A DNA stretch of 64,000 bases, from the NCBI RefSeq assembly GCF_019104765.1, contig NZ_JAHRXJ010000004.1, forward strand, positions 419,640 to 483,639. Direction: 5' to 3'. Source of the DNA: Synechococcus sp. HK05 (GTDB lineage: Bacteria > Cyanobacteriota > Cyanobacteriia > PCC-6307 > Cyanobiaceae). The notes under the pieces were generated by a model, which saw only the letters and a list, made by a program, of their open reading frames with translations, was not told the DNA's origin and made no database searches. The number at the start of each line of letters is the position of its first letter. Positions within the stretch are counted from its first letter, which is position 1. Shown here in pieces: positions 1-7,890 of this stretch. A program made the translations under genes and the position numbers.

Positions 1-288
1 TGCCAGCCAGCCCTGCAACTGCTCAAGCGCGCCAGAGCGCAGGCGGTAATACACCCAGCGCCCTTCCTCGCGCGCTTCGATCAAACCGGCTTCCCGCATC
101 ACCTTGAGGTGAAACGACAAACGCGATTGGGCCAGGTTGAGGTCGGCCACCAAATCACACACGCAGCGTTCACCGCCGGCCAACGCCTGCACAACGTCTA
201 ACCGCAAGGGATCGGCCAGGGCCTTGAGCAGTTGACGCGCCTGCTCCTGCTCCAGCGGTTCGACGGCGACCAAGGCGGGGAGCGGCAC
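1..288 (-). CDS. arsR: ArsR-family metalloregulator (3' end outside window)
   Basis: Winged-helix repressor of the ArsR/SmtB family, which binds As(III) or another thiophilic metal and then leaves its operator. The 96 visible codons contain the metal-binding signature ERCVCDL at about residues 38-44, followed by the recognition-helix region [15 protein letters not shown] and a wing ([10 protein letters not shown]). The C-terminus is cut by the window edge. The GTG at 288 is chosen because an in-frame TAA lies 21 nt upstream and no ATG is present. It is divergent from a GAPDH-arsJ pair with palindromes between them, the classic arrangement for an autoregulated arsenic operon. The specific metal is inferred from the neighbours. 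Confidence 0.9.
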   Translation of the reverse strand, partial: MPLPALVAVEPLEQEQARQLLKALADPLRLDVVQALAGGERCVCDLVADLNLAQSRLSFHLKVMREAGLIEAREEGRWVYYRLRSGALEQLQGWLA

Positions 289-358
289 GGCACAACGGCG
301 TTGACCAAGGCGAGGTTAAGGGAGCAAACCCAAGACAAGGCGGCCCTGGACAGCCCAG

Positions 359-396
359 ATCAAGCAGGCTTGATAGATCAACTTTGGTTGATCTAT
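359..396. promoter_or_regulatory. Tandem ArsR-type operator palindromes
   Basis: Two inverted repeats abut here: ATCAAG-N4-CTTGAT (359-374) and ATAGATCAA-N6-TTGATCTAT (373-396, 9-bp perfect arms). ATCAA...TTGAT half-sites are the usual recognition sequence of ArsR-family repressors. They lie between arsR (start 288, minus) and the GAPDH gene (start 435, plus), so one bound repressor could silence both directions. Binding itself is inferred. Confidence 0.8.
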
Positions 397-434
397 GGTC
401 CGTTCGTCGCTCTTCCCCTTGCCGCACAGGTCCC

Positions 435-1460
435 ATGCGCATTGGCATCAACGGCTTTGGCCGCATCGGCCGGCTGGTGTTCCGAGCCCTCTGGGGACGG
501 CCCGGTATCGAGCTGGTGCACGTGAACGACAGCGCCGGCGATGCCGCGACTGCTGCGCACCTTCTGGCCTTCGACTCGGTGCATGGCCGCTGGCACCAAG
601 CCCTGCAAGCCAACAGCCGCGGTTTTGTTGTAGGTACTCAGCCGGTGAGTTACACCCGCGAGAGCAACCCGACAGCCGTGCCCTGGACGGAAGCGGGCGT
701 TGAGCTGGTGCTCGAGTGCAGCGGCAAGTTCAAAACACCCGAAACCTTGCAGCCCTACTTCGATGCAGTGGGGATGAAGCGGGTGTTGGTGGCCTGCCCG
801 GTGAAAGGAATGATCGCCGGAGCCGAAGCGCTCAACATCGTTTACGGCATCAACCATCACCTCTACAACCCTGAGCAGCACCGGTTGGTGACGGCGGCCT
901 CCTGCACCACGAACTGCCTCGCGCCGGTGGTGAAGGTGGTGCACGAGAGCTTCGGCATCAAGCACGGCTCGATCACCACCCTTCACGATGTCACCAACAC
1001 CCAAGTGGTGGTGGATGCGTTCAAAAGCGATCTCCGCCGGGCGCGCTCCTGCATGCAGAGCCTGATCCCCACCACAACCGGGTCAGCCAAAGCGATTGGG
1101 ATGATCTTTCCCGACCTGCAAGGCAAGCTCAACGGCCATGCGGTGCGTGTACCGCTGCTCAACGCCTCCCTCACTGATGCGGTGTTCGAACTGGAGCGCC
1201 CAGTGAGCGTGGAAGAGGTGAATGGCGCTTTTGAAACGGCCGCCAACGGAGCCTTACAGGGCATCCTCGGCTACGAAACCCGGCCGCTGGTGTCTGTTGA
1301 TTATGTAAACGACAACCGCAGTGCTGTGATCGACGCCCTCTCCACGATGGTGGTGAACGGCACCCAGCTGAAGGTCTACGCCTGGTACGACAACGAGTGG
1401 GGGTACAGCTCCCGCATGGCGGATCTGGCCTGCCACATCGCCGAGCTCGAGGCACGCTGA
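435..1460 (+). CDS. Glyceraldehyde-3-phosphate dehydrogenase, ars-operon type
   Basis: A 341-residue GAPDH. The Rossmann motif [10 protein letters not shown] is at residues 4-13 and the catalytic Cys157 lies in SCTTNC. In ars operons this enzyme uses arsenate in place of phosphate and makes 1-arseno-3-phosphoglycerate, which ArsJ exports. The ATG at 435 gives the standard GAPDH N-terminus (MRIGINGF); a longer in-frame reading upstream has no family support and would run through the operator. The stop overlaps the arsJ start (TGATG), so the two are translationally coupled. This is unlikely to be the main Calvin-cycle GAPDH, given its place between arsR and arsJ. Confidence 0.92.
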   Translation: MRIGINGFGRIGRLVFRALWGRPGIELVHVNDSAGDAATAAHLLAFDSVHGRWHQALQANSRGFVVGTQPVSYTRESNPTAVPWTEAGVELVLECSGKFKTPETLQPYFDAVGMKRVLVACPVKGMIAGAEALNIVYGINHHLYNPEQHRLVTAASCTTNCLAPVVKVVHESFGIKHGSITTLHDVTNTQVVVDAFKSDLRRARSCMQSLIPTTTGSAKAIGMIFPDLQGKLNGHAVRVPLLNASLTDAVFELERPVSVEEVNGAFETAANGALQGILGYETRPLVSVDYVNDNRSAVIDALSTMVVNGTQLKVYAWYDNEWGYSSRMADLACHIAELEAR

Positions 1461-2719
1461 TGGGCCTCCTCTCCACGGGCCAGCGCTCCCTCTCAGCGCT
1501 GCAGCAATACGGGATCGTGACGGCCAACTACTGGGCCTTCACCCTCACCGACGGCGCCCTGCGCATGCTGGTGGTGTTTCATTTCCACGCGCTGGGTTAC
1601 ACCACCCTTGAGATCGCCTTTCTGTTTCTCTTCTACGAATTCTTCGGCATCATCACCAACCTCTACGGCGGTTGGCTTGGGGCGCGCTTCGGCCTGAGGC
1701 TCACCCTCTGGAGCGGCACCTTGATGCAGGTGGCCGCGCTGCTGATGCTGATCCCGGTGGCCGACACCTGGCCGAAATGGTGGAGCGTGGCCTACGTGAT
1801 GGTGGCCCAGGCGATCAGCGGCATCGCCAAAGACCTCAACAAGATGAGTGCCAAGAGCGCCATCAAAACCGTGGTGCCCGAAACCACAGACGACCAAAGC
1901 CGCGGCGAGGCGCAGCTGTTCAAGTGGGTGGCGATCCTCACCGGCTCGAAGAACGCACTCAAGGGCGTGGGCTTCTTCCTCGGCGGCTTGTTGCTCACCA
2001 CGATCGGCTTCAACGCGGCCGTGGGAGCGATGGCAGCCGGCCTGTTCACAGCCTTTCTGCTCACCCTGGTGCTTCCGGCCGAGATCGGCCGCATGAAACA
2101 GAAGCCCACGTTCACGGCGCTGTTCTCCAAATCCGAAGGCATCAACGTGCTCTCCCTGGCCCGCTTTTTCCTTTTCGGCGCCAGGGATGTGTGGTTTGTG
2201 GTGGCCTTGCCCGTGTTCCTGCAGGCCGCCCTGGGTTGGCGCTTCTGGGAGGTGGGCGGCTTCATGGGCCTGTGGGTGATCGGCTATGGGATCGTGCAGG
2301 CCTCAGCTCCTGCCCTACGGCGCAGCTGGGGCCAGAGCAAACCACCGGGAGTTTCAGCGGTGGAGTTCTGGAGTGGCGTGCTCACGGCCATCCCGGCGCT
2401 GATTGCGATCGCGCTCTGGCGCGAGGTGGCACACCCGGGCGTGGCGATCGTGGCGGGGCTGGCGGCCTTTGGCGTGGTGTTCGCCATGAATTCCTCGATC
2501 CACAGCTACATGGTGCTGGCTTACACCGATGCCGAATCGGTAAGCCTGAATGTGGGCTTCTATTACATGGCCAATGCCGCCGGGCGGCTTCTGGGCACGC
2601 TGCTGTCTGGAGCCCTGTTCCTCCTGGGTGGGATGCAGGCCTGCCTGTGGATGTCGTGCGTGCTCGTGGCCCTCGCCTTCGGCACGAGCACCAGGCTGCC
2701 ACCCGTGCAGCCGCACTGA
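1460..2719 (+). CDS. arsJ: ArsJ organoarsenical efflux permease (MFS)
   Basis: A 419-residue, about 12-helix major-facilitator protein of the ArsJ family. It exports 1-arseno-3-phosphoglycerate, which then breaks down to arsenate outside, so the pair works as an arsenate pump. Early helices (ANYWAFTLTDGALRMLVVFHFHALG) and the loop FYEFFGIITNLYGGWLGARFGL match the family. The ATG at 1460 overlaps the upstream TGA and gives the normal length. It is encoded directly after the GAPDH that makes its substrate and opposite arsR. No dedicated arsenate reductase or arsB is visible inside the window. Confidence 0.9.
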   Translation: MGLLSTGQRSLSALQQYGIVTANYWAFTLTDGALRMLVVFHFHALGYTTLEIAFLFLFYEFFGIITNLYGGWLGARFGLRLTLWSGTLMQVAALLMLIPVADTWPKWWSVAYVMVAQAISGIAKDLNKMSAKSAIKTVVPETTDDQSRGEAQLFKWVAILTGSKNALKGVGFFLGGLLLTTIGFNAAVGAMAAGLFTAFLLTLVLPAEIGRMKQKPTFTALFSKSEGINVLSLARFFLFGARDVWFVVALPVFLQAALGWRFWEVGGFMGLWVIGYGIVQASAPALRRSWGQSKPPGVSAVEFWSGVLTAIPALIAIALWREVAHPGVAIVAGLAAFGVVFAMNSSIHSYMVLAYTDAESVSLNVGFYYMANAAGRLLGTLLSGALFLLGGMQACLWMSCVLVALAFGTSTRLPPVQPH

Positions 2720-2773
2720 AGTGCAGCGACACTACAGTGAAATAATGCACTGCACATTGAGTAACATCGTCTT

Positions 2774-2799
2774 GCAAAGGATTTGTGTTCCTCCTTTGC
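2774..2799. promoter_or_regulatory. Perfect 8-bp inverted repeat upstream of the RHH operon
   Basis: GCAAAGGA-N10-TCCTTTGC ends 7 nt before the ATG at 2807. It could be an operator for one of the ribbon-helix-helix proteins encoded just downstream, or an RNA hairpin that hides the ribosome-binding region (AGGA lies in the left arm). A further GCACTGCAC-rich stretch lies about 30 nt upstream (2740-2755). Function is inferred from position only. Confidence 0.45.
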
Positions 2800-2806
2800 T
2801 TACGCG

Positions 2807-3004
2807 ATGCCCCGCCTCACCATCGCCCTAGACGAAAAAGATCACCTAGCCCTTAAGTTACTGTCGTTGCGTGAGAACCGGCGCCTGAACGAGGTGATAG
2901 ACGACGCTATCAAGTTCTACTTGTCCAGCACCGGAGGTTACGGACTTCGCATCAGCGATGCAGGCGTAGATTCATCTCATCAAGACCAAACAAACGATGA
3001 CTGA
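2807..3004 (+). CDS. Ribbon-helix-helix (CopG/Arc-like) small protein 1
   Basis: A 65-residue protein whose first 40 residues fit a ribbon-helix-helix DNA-binding fold: a beta strand (PRLTIALDEK) then two helices (HLALKLLSLRENRR and LNEVIDDAIKFYL). The tail is polar and probably unstructured. The ATG at 2807 puts the strand at the N-terminus as expected; an in-frame extension upstream would run through the inverted repeat. It overlaps the next gene by 8 nt. The base composition is clearly less GC-rich than the flanking genes, suggesting transfer. No toxin partner is recognised. Confidence 0.7.
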   Translation: MPRLTIALDEKDHLALKLLSLRENRRLNEVIDDAIKFYLSSTGGYGLRISDAGVDSSHQDQTNDD

Positions 3005-3215
3005 TGAGCAAGGCTGGCATCTTGATCCAAGCAAGTTCCCGCAGAAACTGGAACTCGAGCTCTCGGCCGAGGCCATGGAGTGGCTACGGGCAACTGCACG
3101 GGGAACCGAGCGCACAGAAGCCGAGCTGATCCTCGAGATCCTCGATCAAGCCCTCCAGAGCCGGCAGCCGAACGAAAACAGCAGCCAAACCAGCTCGGAT
3201 GCTCAATCAAGCTGA
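2997..3215 (+). CDS. Ribbon-helix-helix-like small protein 2
   Basis: A 72-residue acidic protein. The segment LELELSAEAMEWLRATARG followed by TEAELILEILDQALQSRQ has the strand-helix-turn-helix pattern of ribbon-helix-helix proteins. It begins inside the end of the preceding gene (8-nt overlap) and ends inside the start of the following one (17-nt overlap), so the three are probably translated as a coupled unit. The Ser/Asn/Gln-rich tail looks disordered. Target and role are unknown. Confidence 0.65.
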   Translation: MTDEQGWHLDPSKFPQKLELELSAEAMEWLRATARGTERTEAELILEILDQALQSRQPNENSSQTSSDAQSS

Positions 3216-3540
3216 TCGAACAAGAGCCGAGTTTCGAGAAAACGACACCTTTCCACTCAAACCATCACAGAACTTGACAGCCAATCATTGGCGCCCGAGC
3301 AAATCGAAAGACATACTGAAGAAGTCCACACGAGAGCAGTCCGTGGTCTATGCAAGTGGCACACCAAAGAGTCTGAGTGCTTCCCGCAGCCGCTCCCCTA
3401 AGCGCCTGACCATCACCATTCCGTACACCGTCTTCAGCGCACTGGAGCAACGCAGCACCGAAGAGGGGCGATCGCTCAGCAATCTTGCCGCGTATCTCTT
3501 GGAGCAATCGCTGAATCCGCAAGCGCGGGAAAGCCAATAA
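3199..3540 (+). CDS. Ribbon-helix-helix protein 3 with basic N-terminal extension
   Basis: A 113-residue protein. The last 45 residues (KRLTITIPYTVFSALEQR, then GRSLSNLAAYLLEQSL) form a good ribbon-helix-helix domain, while the first 65 residues are Lys/Arg/Ser-rich and look disordered. Third in a row of overlapping genes of this type. Codon usage and GC are lower than in arsJ or the GH3 gene on either side. It could be an antitoxin or plasmid-type regulator, but no partner toxin was seen. Confidence 0.65.
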   Translation: MLNQADRTRAEFRENDTFPLKPSQNLTANHWRPSKSKDILKKSTREQSVVYASGTPKSLSASRSRSPKRLTITIPYTVFSALEQRSTEEGRSLSNLAAYLLEQSLNPQARESQ

Positions 3541-3541
3541 A

Positions 3542-3573
3542 CGGCATCGAAGCCTGGTTTTTAACCAATGCCG
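3542..3573 (+). terminator. Possible hairpin after the RHH operon
   Basis: CGGCAT (3542-3547) and ATGCCG (3568-3573) flank an inner GGTT-TTT-AACC hairpin, starting just after the stop codon at 3540. There is no clear T-run after it, so termination is uncertain. Confidence 0.3.
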
Positions 3574-4068
3574 CGAGGCTGCTTCCCTCGTCCTGAAGGG
3601 TTCGCCTTCCGTCTTTCCCAGAGGGCGCAGGTGAGGGTGGCAGCTTCAGCGGCTGTCATCGTTTTGTGCCAGATCTGACAGACACCTTGCGGCCCCATCG
3701 GCGGAACAAAGTGCTGACAGGATTCGCAGCTGGTCAACGCGACCTGTCAGCCAGAGGTTTCATCACCCTAGAGGGCCTGATGCAAACATCGGCTCCTGCA
3801 ACGCATCCAACCCGCTGCATCCGCCGGAAGGCACAAGCCACGTAGGGCAACAACACCATTGCCGGCAGCACATGCAGGCCTTTGCGCGCCAATCCCACCA
3901 TGCAGGCAACAGTCACTCTGCCTGTCCTATCCAGCTGCAGGTGGTTTGACGTGCTCTTGATTTGAGCTGCCGCTGATCTGAACAGGGCGTCAGAGCTTTC
4001 TGCGGCATGCCTGCTCCAACGGCTCAGCAAACCCTCTGGGCTTAGTGCGATCGCCATAGGTTTCGGGG
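3574..4068. other. About 500 bp without a convincing gene
   Basis: No reading frame here shows recognisable protein features. It contains a perfect 9-bp inverted repeat GCTGACAGG-N21-CCTGTCAGC (3713-3721 and 3743-3751), another CTGACAG at about 3675-3681, and a HIP1 octamer near 4047. Composition is closer to the RHH genes than to the GH3 gene downstream. Confidence 0.5.
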
Positions 4069-6246
4069 GTGAGCAGCGCCGCCCCCACCCATCAAGCTCG
4101 CGCTGAGGCTCTGCTCGAGCAGCTCACGCTGCAGGAGAAGCTGGCGTTGATCAGCGGCTCCACTGGGTTTTGGCCAGGCATGGCTTCCATTGCCCTGCGG
4201 GATGCGCCCCATCGCCACCCCTGGCCCGCGGGTGTACTTCCCAGGCTGGGGTTGAAAGGGCTGTGGTTTGTCGATGGCCCCCGAGGTGTGGTGCTGCATG
4301 GGGGAGCCACCACCTTCCCCGTGGCGATGGCCCGCGGTGCCAGCTGGAACCCAGAGCTGGAAGAGCGGATCGGTGAGGCGATTGGCCGCGAAGCGCGCAG
4401 TTTTGGAGCCAACTGGGTTGCGGCGGTGTGCGTGAACCTGCTGCGCTTTCCCGGCTGGGGCCGTGCCCAGGAAACCTATGGCGAAGACCCCATCCATGTG
4501 GGCGCGATGGGTGCTGCGATCACTCGCGGCCTGCAGCGCCGCACCGTGGCCTGCGTGAAACACCTGGCGCTCAATTCCATCGATCACACCCGCTTTGTGG
4601 TGGATGCGCGGATCAGCTCCCGAGCGCTGCACGAGCTCTACCTGCCGCAGTTCAGAGCGTGCGTGGAAGCAGGCGCGGGATCGGTGATGAGCGCCTACAA
4701 CCGCGTGAACGGCGAATGGTGCGGCCAGCACCCACAGCTGTTGGAGCAGATCCTCAAGCAGCGCTGGGGATTTGAGGGGGTGGTGGTGAGCGATTTCATC
4801 TTCGGGATCAGAAATGGCGTGAAGGCGCTGCAAGCCGGCCAGGATCTGGAGATGCCCTTCCGGATGGTGTGGGAAGGCTGCATCGAAGAAGCCCTGGCCG
4901 ATGGCCGCCTGCCGCAGCAGCGCCTCGACGACGCCGTGCGCCGGCAGCTCAGGCTTCAGCTGGCGGTGCCACCGGGTGATGAGCCCAGCGCTGTGCGGGG
5001 TTGCCCCGCCCATCGCCGCTTGGCACGCCAGGCCGCCACCGAATCGATCGTGCTGCTGCGCAACCAGGCTGGGGAATTGCCCTGGCGAAACTTGCAATCG
5101 CTGGCGGTGATCGGCGAGCTCGCCCACAAGCCAAACCTCGGGGATCACGGCTCCTCCGATACACGCCCCCAACCCGGCCAGATCACCACTCCCCTGGAGG
5201 GGCTGCGCCAGGCGGCGCCGGAACTCGTGATCCAAAGCAACAGCGGCCGCAACCCTGCAGAAGCGGCTGCGATCGCAGCGCAATGTGAGGCTGTTTTGGT
5301 GGTGGCCGGCCTGGATTGGCGCCTGGAGGGCGAGCACATTCACCCTGGCGACATCGCTCCGGTGCTGGCACTGGTGCCTCCGCCGCAATGGCTGCTGCAG
5401 CTGTTGGGCCGCCGGCGCCTGCAACCCTGGTGGCCTGCGGTGGCCCGGAGCATGGCCTGGATCACCAGCCACGCCTCACCCACACCGGGGGGGAACTTTG
5501 CCAGCGGCGATCGCAGTGATCTGCGCCTGCCCCCGGATCAGATCGCCTTGATCGAGGCCGTTGCGGCAGCTAACCCCCGCACCGTGGTGGCCTTGATGGG
5601 CGGCGGCGCGATCCTCACCGGCCCCTGGGATCAGCAGGTGGCCGGGCTGCTGCTGCTTTGGTATCCCGGCCAAGAAGGCGGCCATGCCCTAGCGGATGTG
5701 CTGCTGGGCAAGGTCTCCCCCTCGGGGCGCTTGCCCTTCGCAATACCAGCAGAGCAAGCCCAGTTGCCAAGCATCGAACCCAGGGCTCTGCAGGTGAGCT
5801 ATGACCTGTGGCACGGCTACCGCCGCCTGCAGCGTGATGGGCACCCCCCCGCTTATCCCTTCGGCTTCGGGCTGTCGTACAGCCGTTTTGCCTGGTCTGA
5901 TCTGAGCCTGAAGCAGGGCAAGCACGCCGTGGAGCTGGGGCTGAGGCTGCACAACTGCGGCGCGATGCGTGCTGCTGCGGTGGTGCAGGTGTATCTCGAA
6001 GCACCAGGCCTACTGATGGAGCGCCCACCGCGCACCCTGGTGGCCTTCCAGCGGGTGGAGCTGGAGCGCGGCGAGCAGAGCCGCCTGGAGCTGGAGATCC
6101 CCCTACGCCAACTGGCCGTGTTTGATCCGGCCCAGGATGGCTGGGTGCTCGAGCATGGCGAACATCGCCTTGTGGTGGCCGACCACAGCGAGCACACCGC
6201 CCTCTCCGGCGCGATCACCTTGAAGGGCGGTTGGCTGGAGCGCTGA
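4069..6246 (+). CDS. Glycoside hydrolase family 3 beta-glucosidase-like
   Basis: A 725-residue GH3 enzyme. The N-terminal TIM-barrel domain carries KHLALN (K164-H165, substrate binding) and the nucleophile Asp242 in VVVSDF; an alpha/beta sandwich domain and a C-terminal fibronectin-III-like domain follow (from about residue 600). It hydrolyses beta-linked glucosides from the non-reducing end. No signal peptide is evident, so it is probably cytoplasmic, perhaps acting on glucosylglycerol-like or imported sugars. The GTG at 4069 (MSSAAPTHQARAEALLEQLT) is the only good start. The 3' end overlaps the convergent acyltransferase gene by 32 nt. Confidence 0.88.
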   Translation: MSSAAPTHQARAEALLEQLTLQEKLALISGSTGFWPGMASIALRDAPHRHPWPAGVLPRLGLKGLWFVDGPRGVVLHGGATTFPVAMARGASWNPELEERIGEAIGREARSFGANWVAAVCVNLLRFPGWGRAQETYGEDPIHVGAMGAAITRGLQRRTVACVKHLALNSIDHTRFVVDARISSRALHELYLPQFRACVEAGAGSVMSAYNRVNGEWCGQHPQLLEQILKQRWGFEGVVVSDFIFGIRNGVKALQAGQDLEMPFRMVWEGCIEEALADGRLPQQRLDDAVRRQLRLQLAVPPGDEPSAVRGCPAHRRLARQAATESIVLLRNQAGELPWRNLQSLAVIGELAHKPNLGDHGSSDTRPQPGQITTPLEGLRQAAPELVIQSNSGRNPAEAAAIAAQCEAVLVVAGLDWRLEGEHIHPGDIAPVLALVPPPQWLLQLLGRRRLQPWWPAVARSMAWITSHASPTPGGNFASGDRSDLRLPPDQIALIEAVAAANPRTVVALMGGGAILTGPWDQQVAGLLLLWYPGQEGGHALADVLLGKVSPSGRLPFAIPAEQAQLPSIEPRALQVSYDLWHGYRRLQRDGHPPAYPFGFGLSYSRFAWSDLSLKQGKHAVELGLRLHNCGAMRAAAVVQVYLEAPGLLMERPPRTLVAFQRVELERGEQSRLELEIPLRQLAVFDPAQDGWVLEHGEHRLVVADHSEHTALSGAITLKGGWLER

Positions 6247-6727
6247 GGGCTGGCGTTCTTCGGGCCAGCAGCAGCTGCAGGCGCAGCCGGTTGTAGCGCT
6301 GCAGGAGCAGACAAGGCAGGTTGAACAGGGTGGCAAACACGGCGTTGAGGGCCACACCCGGGCCGGGTAGCCAGAGCAGGGTGAGCAGCCACAGCGGCCA
6401 GAGAGCCCAGTGCACCAGCTCGGCCCGGCGGGTTTCTGCCATCAACCGCAGCAGAGCCGGCTGATCGCGCCGCGCCAGGCTGGCCTTGGTGATGCCGCCG
6501 GGGAGCGCATTGCCGGCATCGGGCATCCAGTGCTTCCACTGGCGAATCTTCAGGCGCCGCTGGTAGGCCTCCAGCCGCGCAGCCAACAGCGCAGGCGAGA
6601 CTGCCGCAGGCCTTGCGCTCAGCCAGGCCAGCGGCAGCTGGTTGGCCAAGGCTCCCACCACCAGCGAGCCGCCGAGCCACAGGCCCGCTGAACTGATCAC
6701 CGGCAGCAGGGATGCAGGAGCAACCAT
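6215..6727 (-). CDS. CrtO-like glycosyl-carotenoid acyltransferase
   Basis: A 170-residue membrane protein resembling glycosyl-4,4'-diaponeurosporenoate acyltransferase (CrtO of the staphyloxanthin pathway). Visible family motifs are RQWKHWMPDAG, ETRRAELVHW and NLPCLLLQRYNRLRL, with hydrophobic helices at the N-terminus and before the NLPC motif. It would add a fatty acyl chain to a sugar carried by a carotenoid or similar lipid. It follows a GT2 glycosyltransferase by 5 nt, as expected for a two-step glycosylation/acylation module. The ATG at 6727 is preferred; a GTG at 6763 would overlap the upstream gene. Confidence 0.8.
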   Translation of the reverse strand: MVAPASLLPVISSAGLWLGGSLVVGALANQLPLAWLSARPAAVSPALLAARLEAYQRRLKIRQWKHWMPDAGNALPGGITKASLARRDQPALLRLMAETRRAELVHWALWPLWLLTLLWLPGPGVALNAVFATLFNLPCLLLQRYNRLRLQLLLARRTPALSAPANRPSR

Positions 6728-6732
6728 GGCGA

Positions 6733-7839
6733 TCAACGGGTACTCACACTGCGGCCCTTCCACTGCACCGATCCCCGCTCAAGGTTCACGATCGCCATCA
6801 GAAACACACCCAGAAAAAAGAGCACCGGGACCGGAAACACCAGCGGACTCCAGCGAAAGCGACCCACCCGCTGGGTGATCACCATCAGTTGCAGGGCATA
6901 GGCCCCATAGACCGTGGCATGGCGCCAAGGCTGAGGGTCGCCCACCATCGGCCACCCCAGAAGCGAGGCCGGCAAACACCAGGCCGCCCAGAACAGACCC
7001 GAGAGCCACAACACCACCGCCAGCATCCAGGGCCAGCGCACCTCACCAGCGGCTGTGGCGAAGTTCTTGTCGAACCCCACCACCAGATCCCCCAACCCGC
7101 CCGGATACATGCGGTAGGCGATCTGGTGATCACCGATGAAGGCGCTCACCGGCAAGCCCGCCTGCTCATAGCGATGGGCCAGGAACCAGTCCTCCACCAC
7201 TTTGCTCGCCACCGCCTGATGGCCGCCGCTGCGTAGGTAATGCTCACGGCTGGTCGCCATGGCCGGTCCGAAGGCAACCCCGCAACGGGGCCCCAGCGGA
7301 ACAGCCATCAACCCCACCAGGTTGAACAGCAGCGACAACTGCTCGTAAAGCCGTTCGGTGCGGTGAAACGGCTGCACCGACACCAACCCGCCCAGCCGTT
7401 GCTGCTGCGCCACCAGGCTCTCCAACAGCCCCGCCGCGGGTTCGGTATCGGCATCGAGAAACACCAACACCTCCCCGGCGCTCTGCTGCACGCCGTTGTG
7501 CAACGCCCAGGTTTTGCCGCACCAGCCCGGGGGAAGCGGAGGCGGCTGGACCAGCTTCAGGGGCAACAGCTGGACCGCCGCCTGGGCGATTCGAGCGGTG
7601 GCGTCGCTGGAATGATCATCAATCACGATCACTTCAAGCGGTTGGAGAGTTTGGCTGCACAAACCCTCCAAAAGATGATTCAGCGTGGCTTCTTCATTGC
7701 GGGCAGGAACCAACACCGACACCGCCGGTTGGTTCTGCAGGCACGCCTGGGGCAAGGGCACGAGATGGCGCGACAACCACCACCCCAGCAACCAGCGCAC
7801 CACCACAGAAACACCGAGCCAATCCACTGCGGTGAGCAC
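6733..7839 (-). CDS. Family 2 glycosyltransferase, CrtQ-like
   Basis: A 368-residue membrane glycosyltransferase. The GT-A domain has PARNEE, IDDHSSD and the metal-binding LDADT, with the acceptor-side motif VVEDWFLAHRY. There is one N-terminal helix and three C-terminal helices (from about residue 270). The layout matches 4,4'-diaponeurosporenoate glycosyltransferase CrtQ, and the next gene encodes the CrtO-type acyltransferase. The likely role is glucosylation of a carotenoid acid or other polyprenoid in the membrane. The GTG at 7839 is used because there is no earlier start. The acceptor is inferred. Confidence 0.82.
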   Translation of the reverse strand: MLTAVDWLGVSVVVRWLLGWWLSRHLVPLPQACLQNQPAVSVLVPARNEEATLNHLLEGLCSQTLQPLEVIVIDDHSSDATARIAQAAVQLLPLKLVQPPPLPPGWCGKTWALHNGVQQSAGEVLVFLDADTEPAAGLLESLVAQQQRLGGLVSVQPFHRTERLYEQLSLLFNLVGLMAVPLGPRCGVAFGPAMATSREHYLRSGGHQAVASKVVEDWFLAHRYEQAGLPVSAFIGDHQIAYRMYPGGLGDLVVGFDKNFATAAGEVRWPWMLAVVLWLSGLFWAAWCLPASLLGWPMVGDPQPWRHATVYGAYALQLMVITQRVGRFRWSPLVFPVPVLFFLGVFLMAIVNLERGSVQWKGRSVSTR

Positions 7840-7890
7840 CGATCTGTATCCGCAAGTTATGCCGCGAGATCGCGCTGAATCAGCCCTGAC

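Noticed and set aside
3734..4057. 107-codon open frame on the minus strand in the gap before the GH3 gene
   Set aside because: Its sequence has no recognisable domain or plausible membrane pattern, no ribosome-binding site was seen, and it reads across the inverted repeat. Treated as a chance frame.
4042..5472. 476-codon minus-strand frame opposite the GH3 gene
   Set aside because: Antisense shadow with His/Gln-rich composition; the GH3 motifs are on the plus strand.
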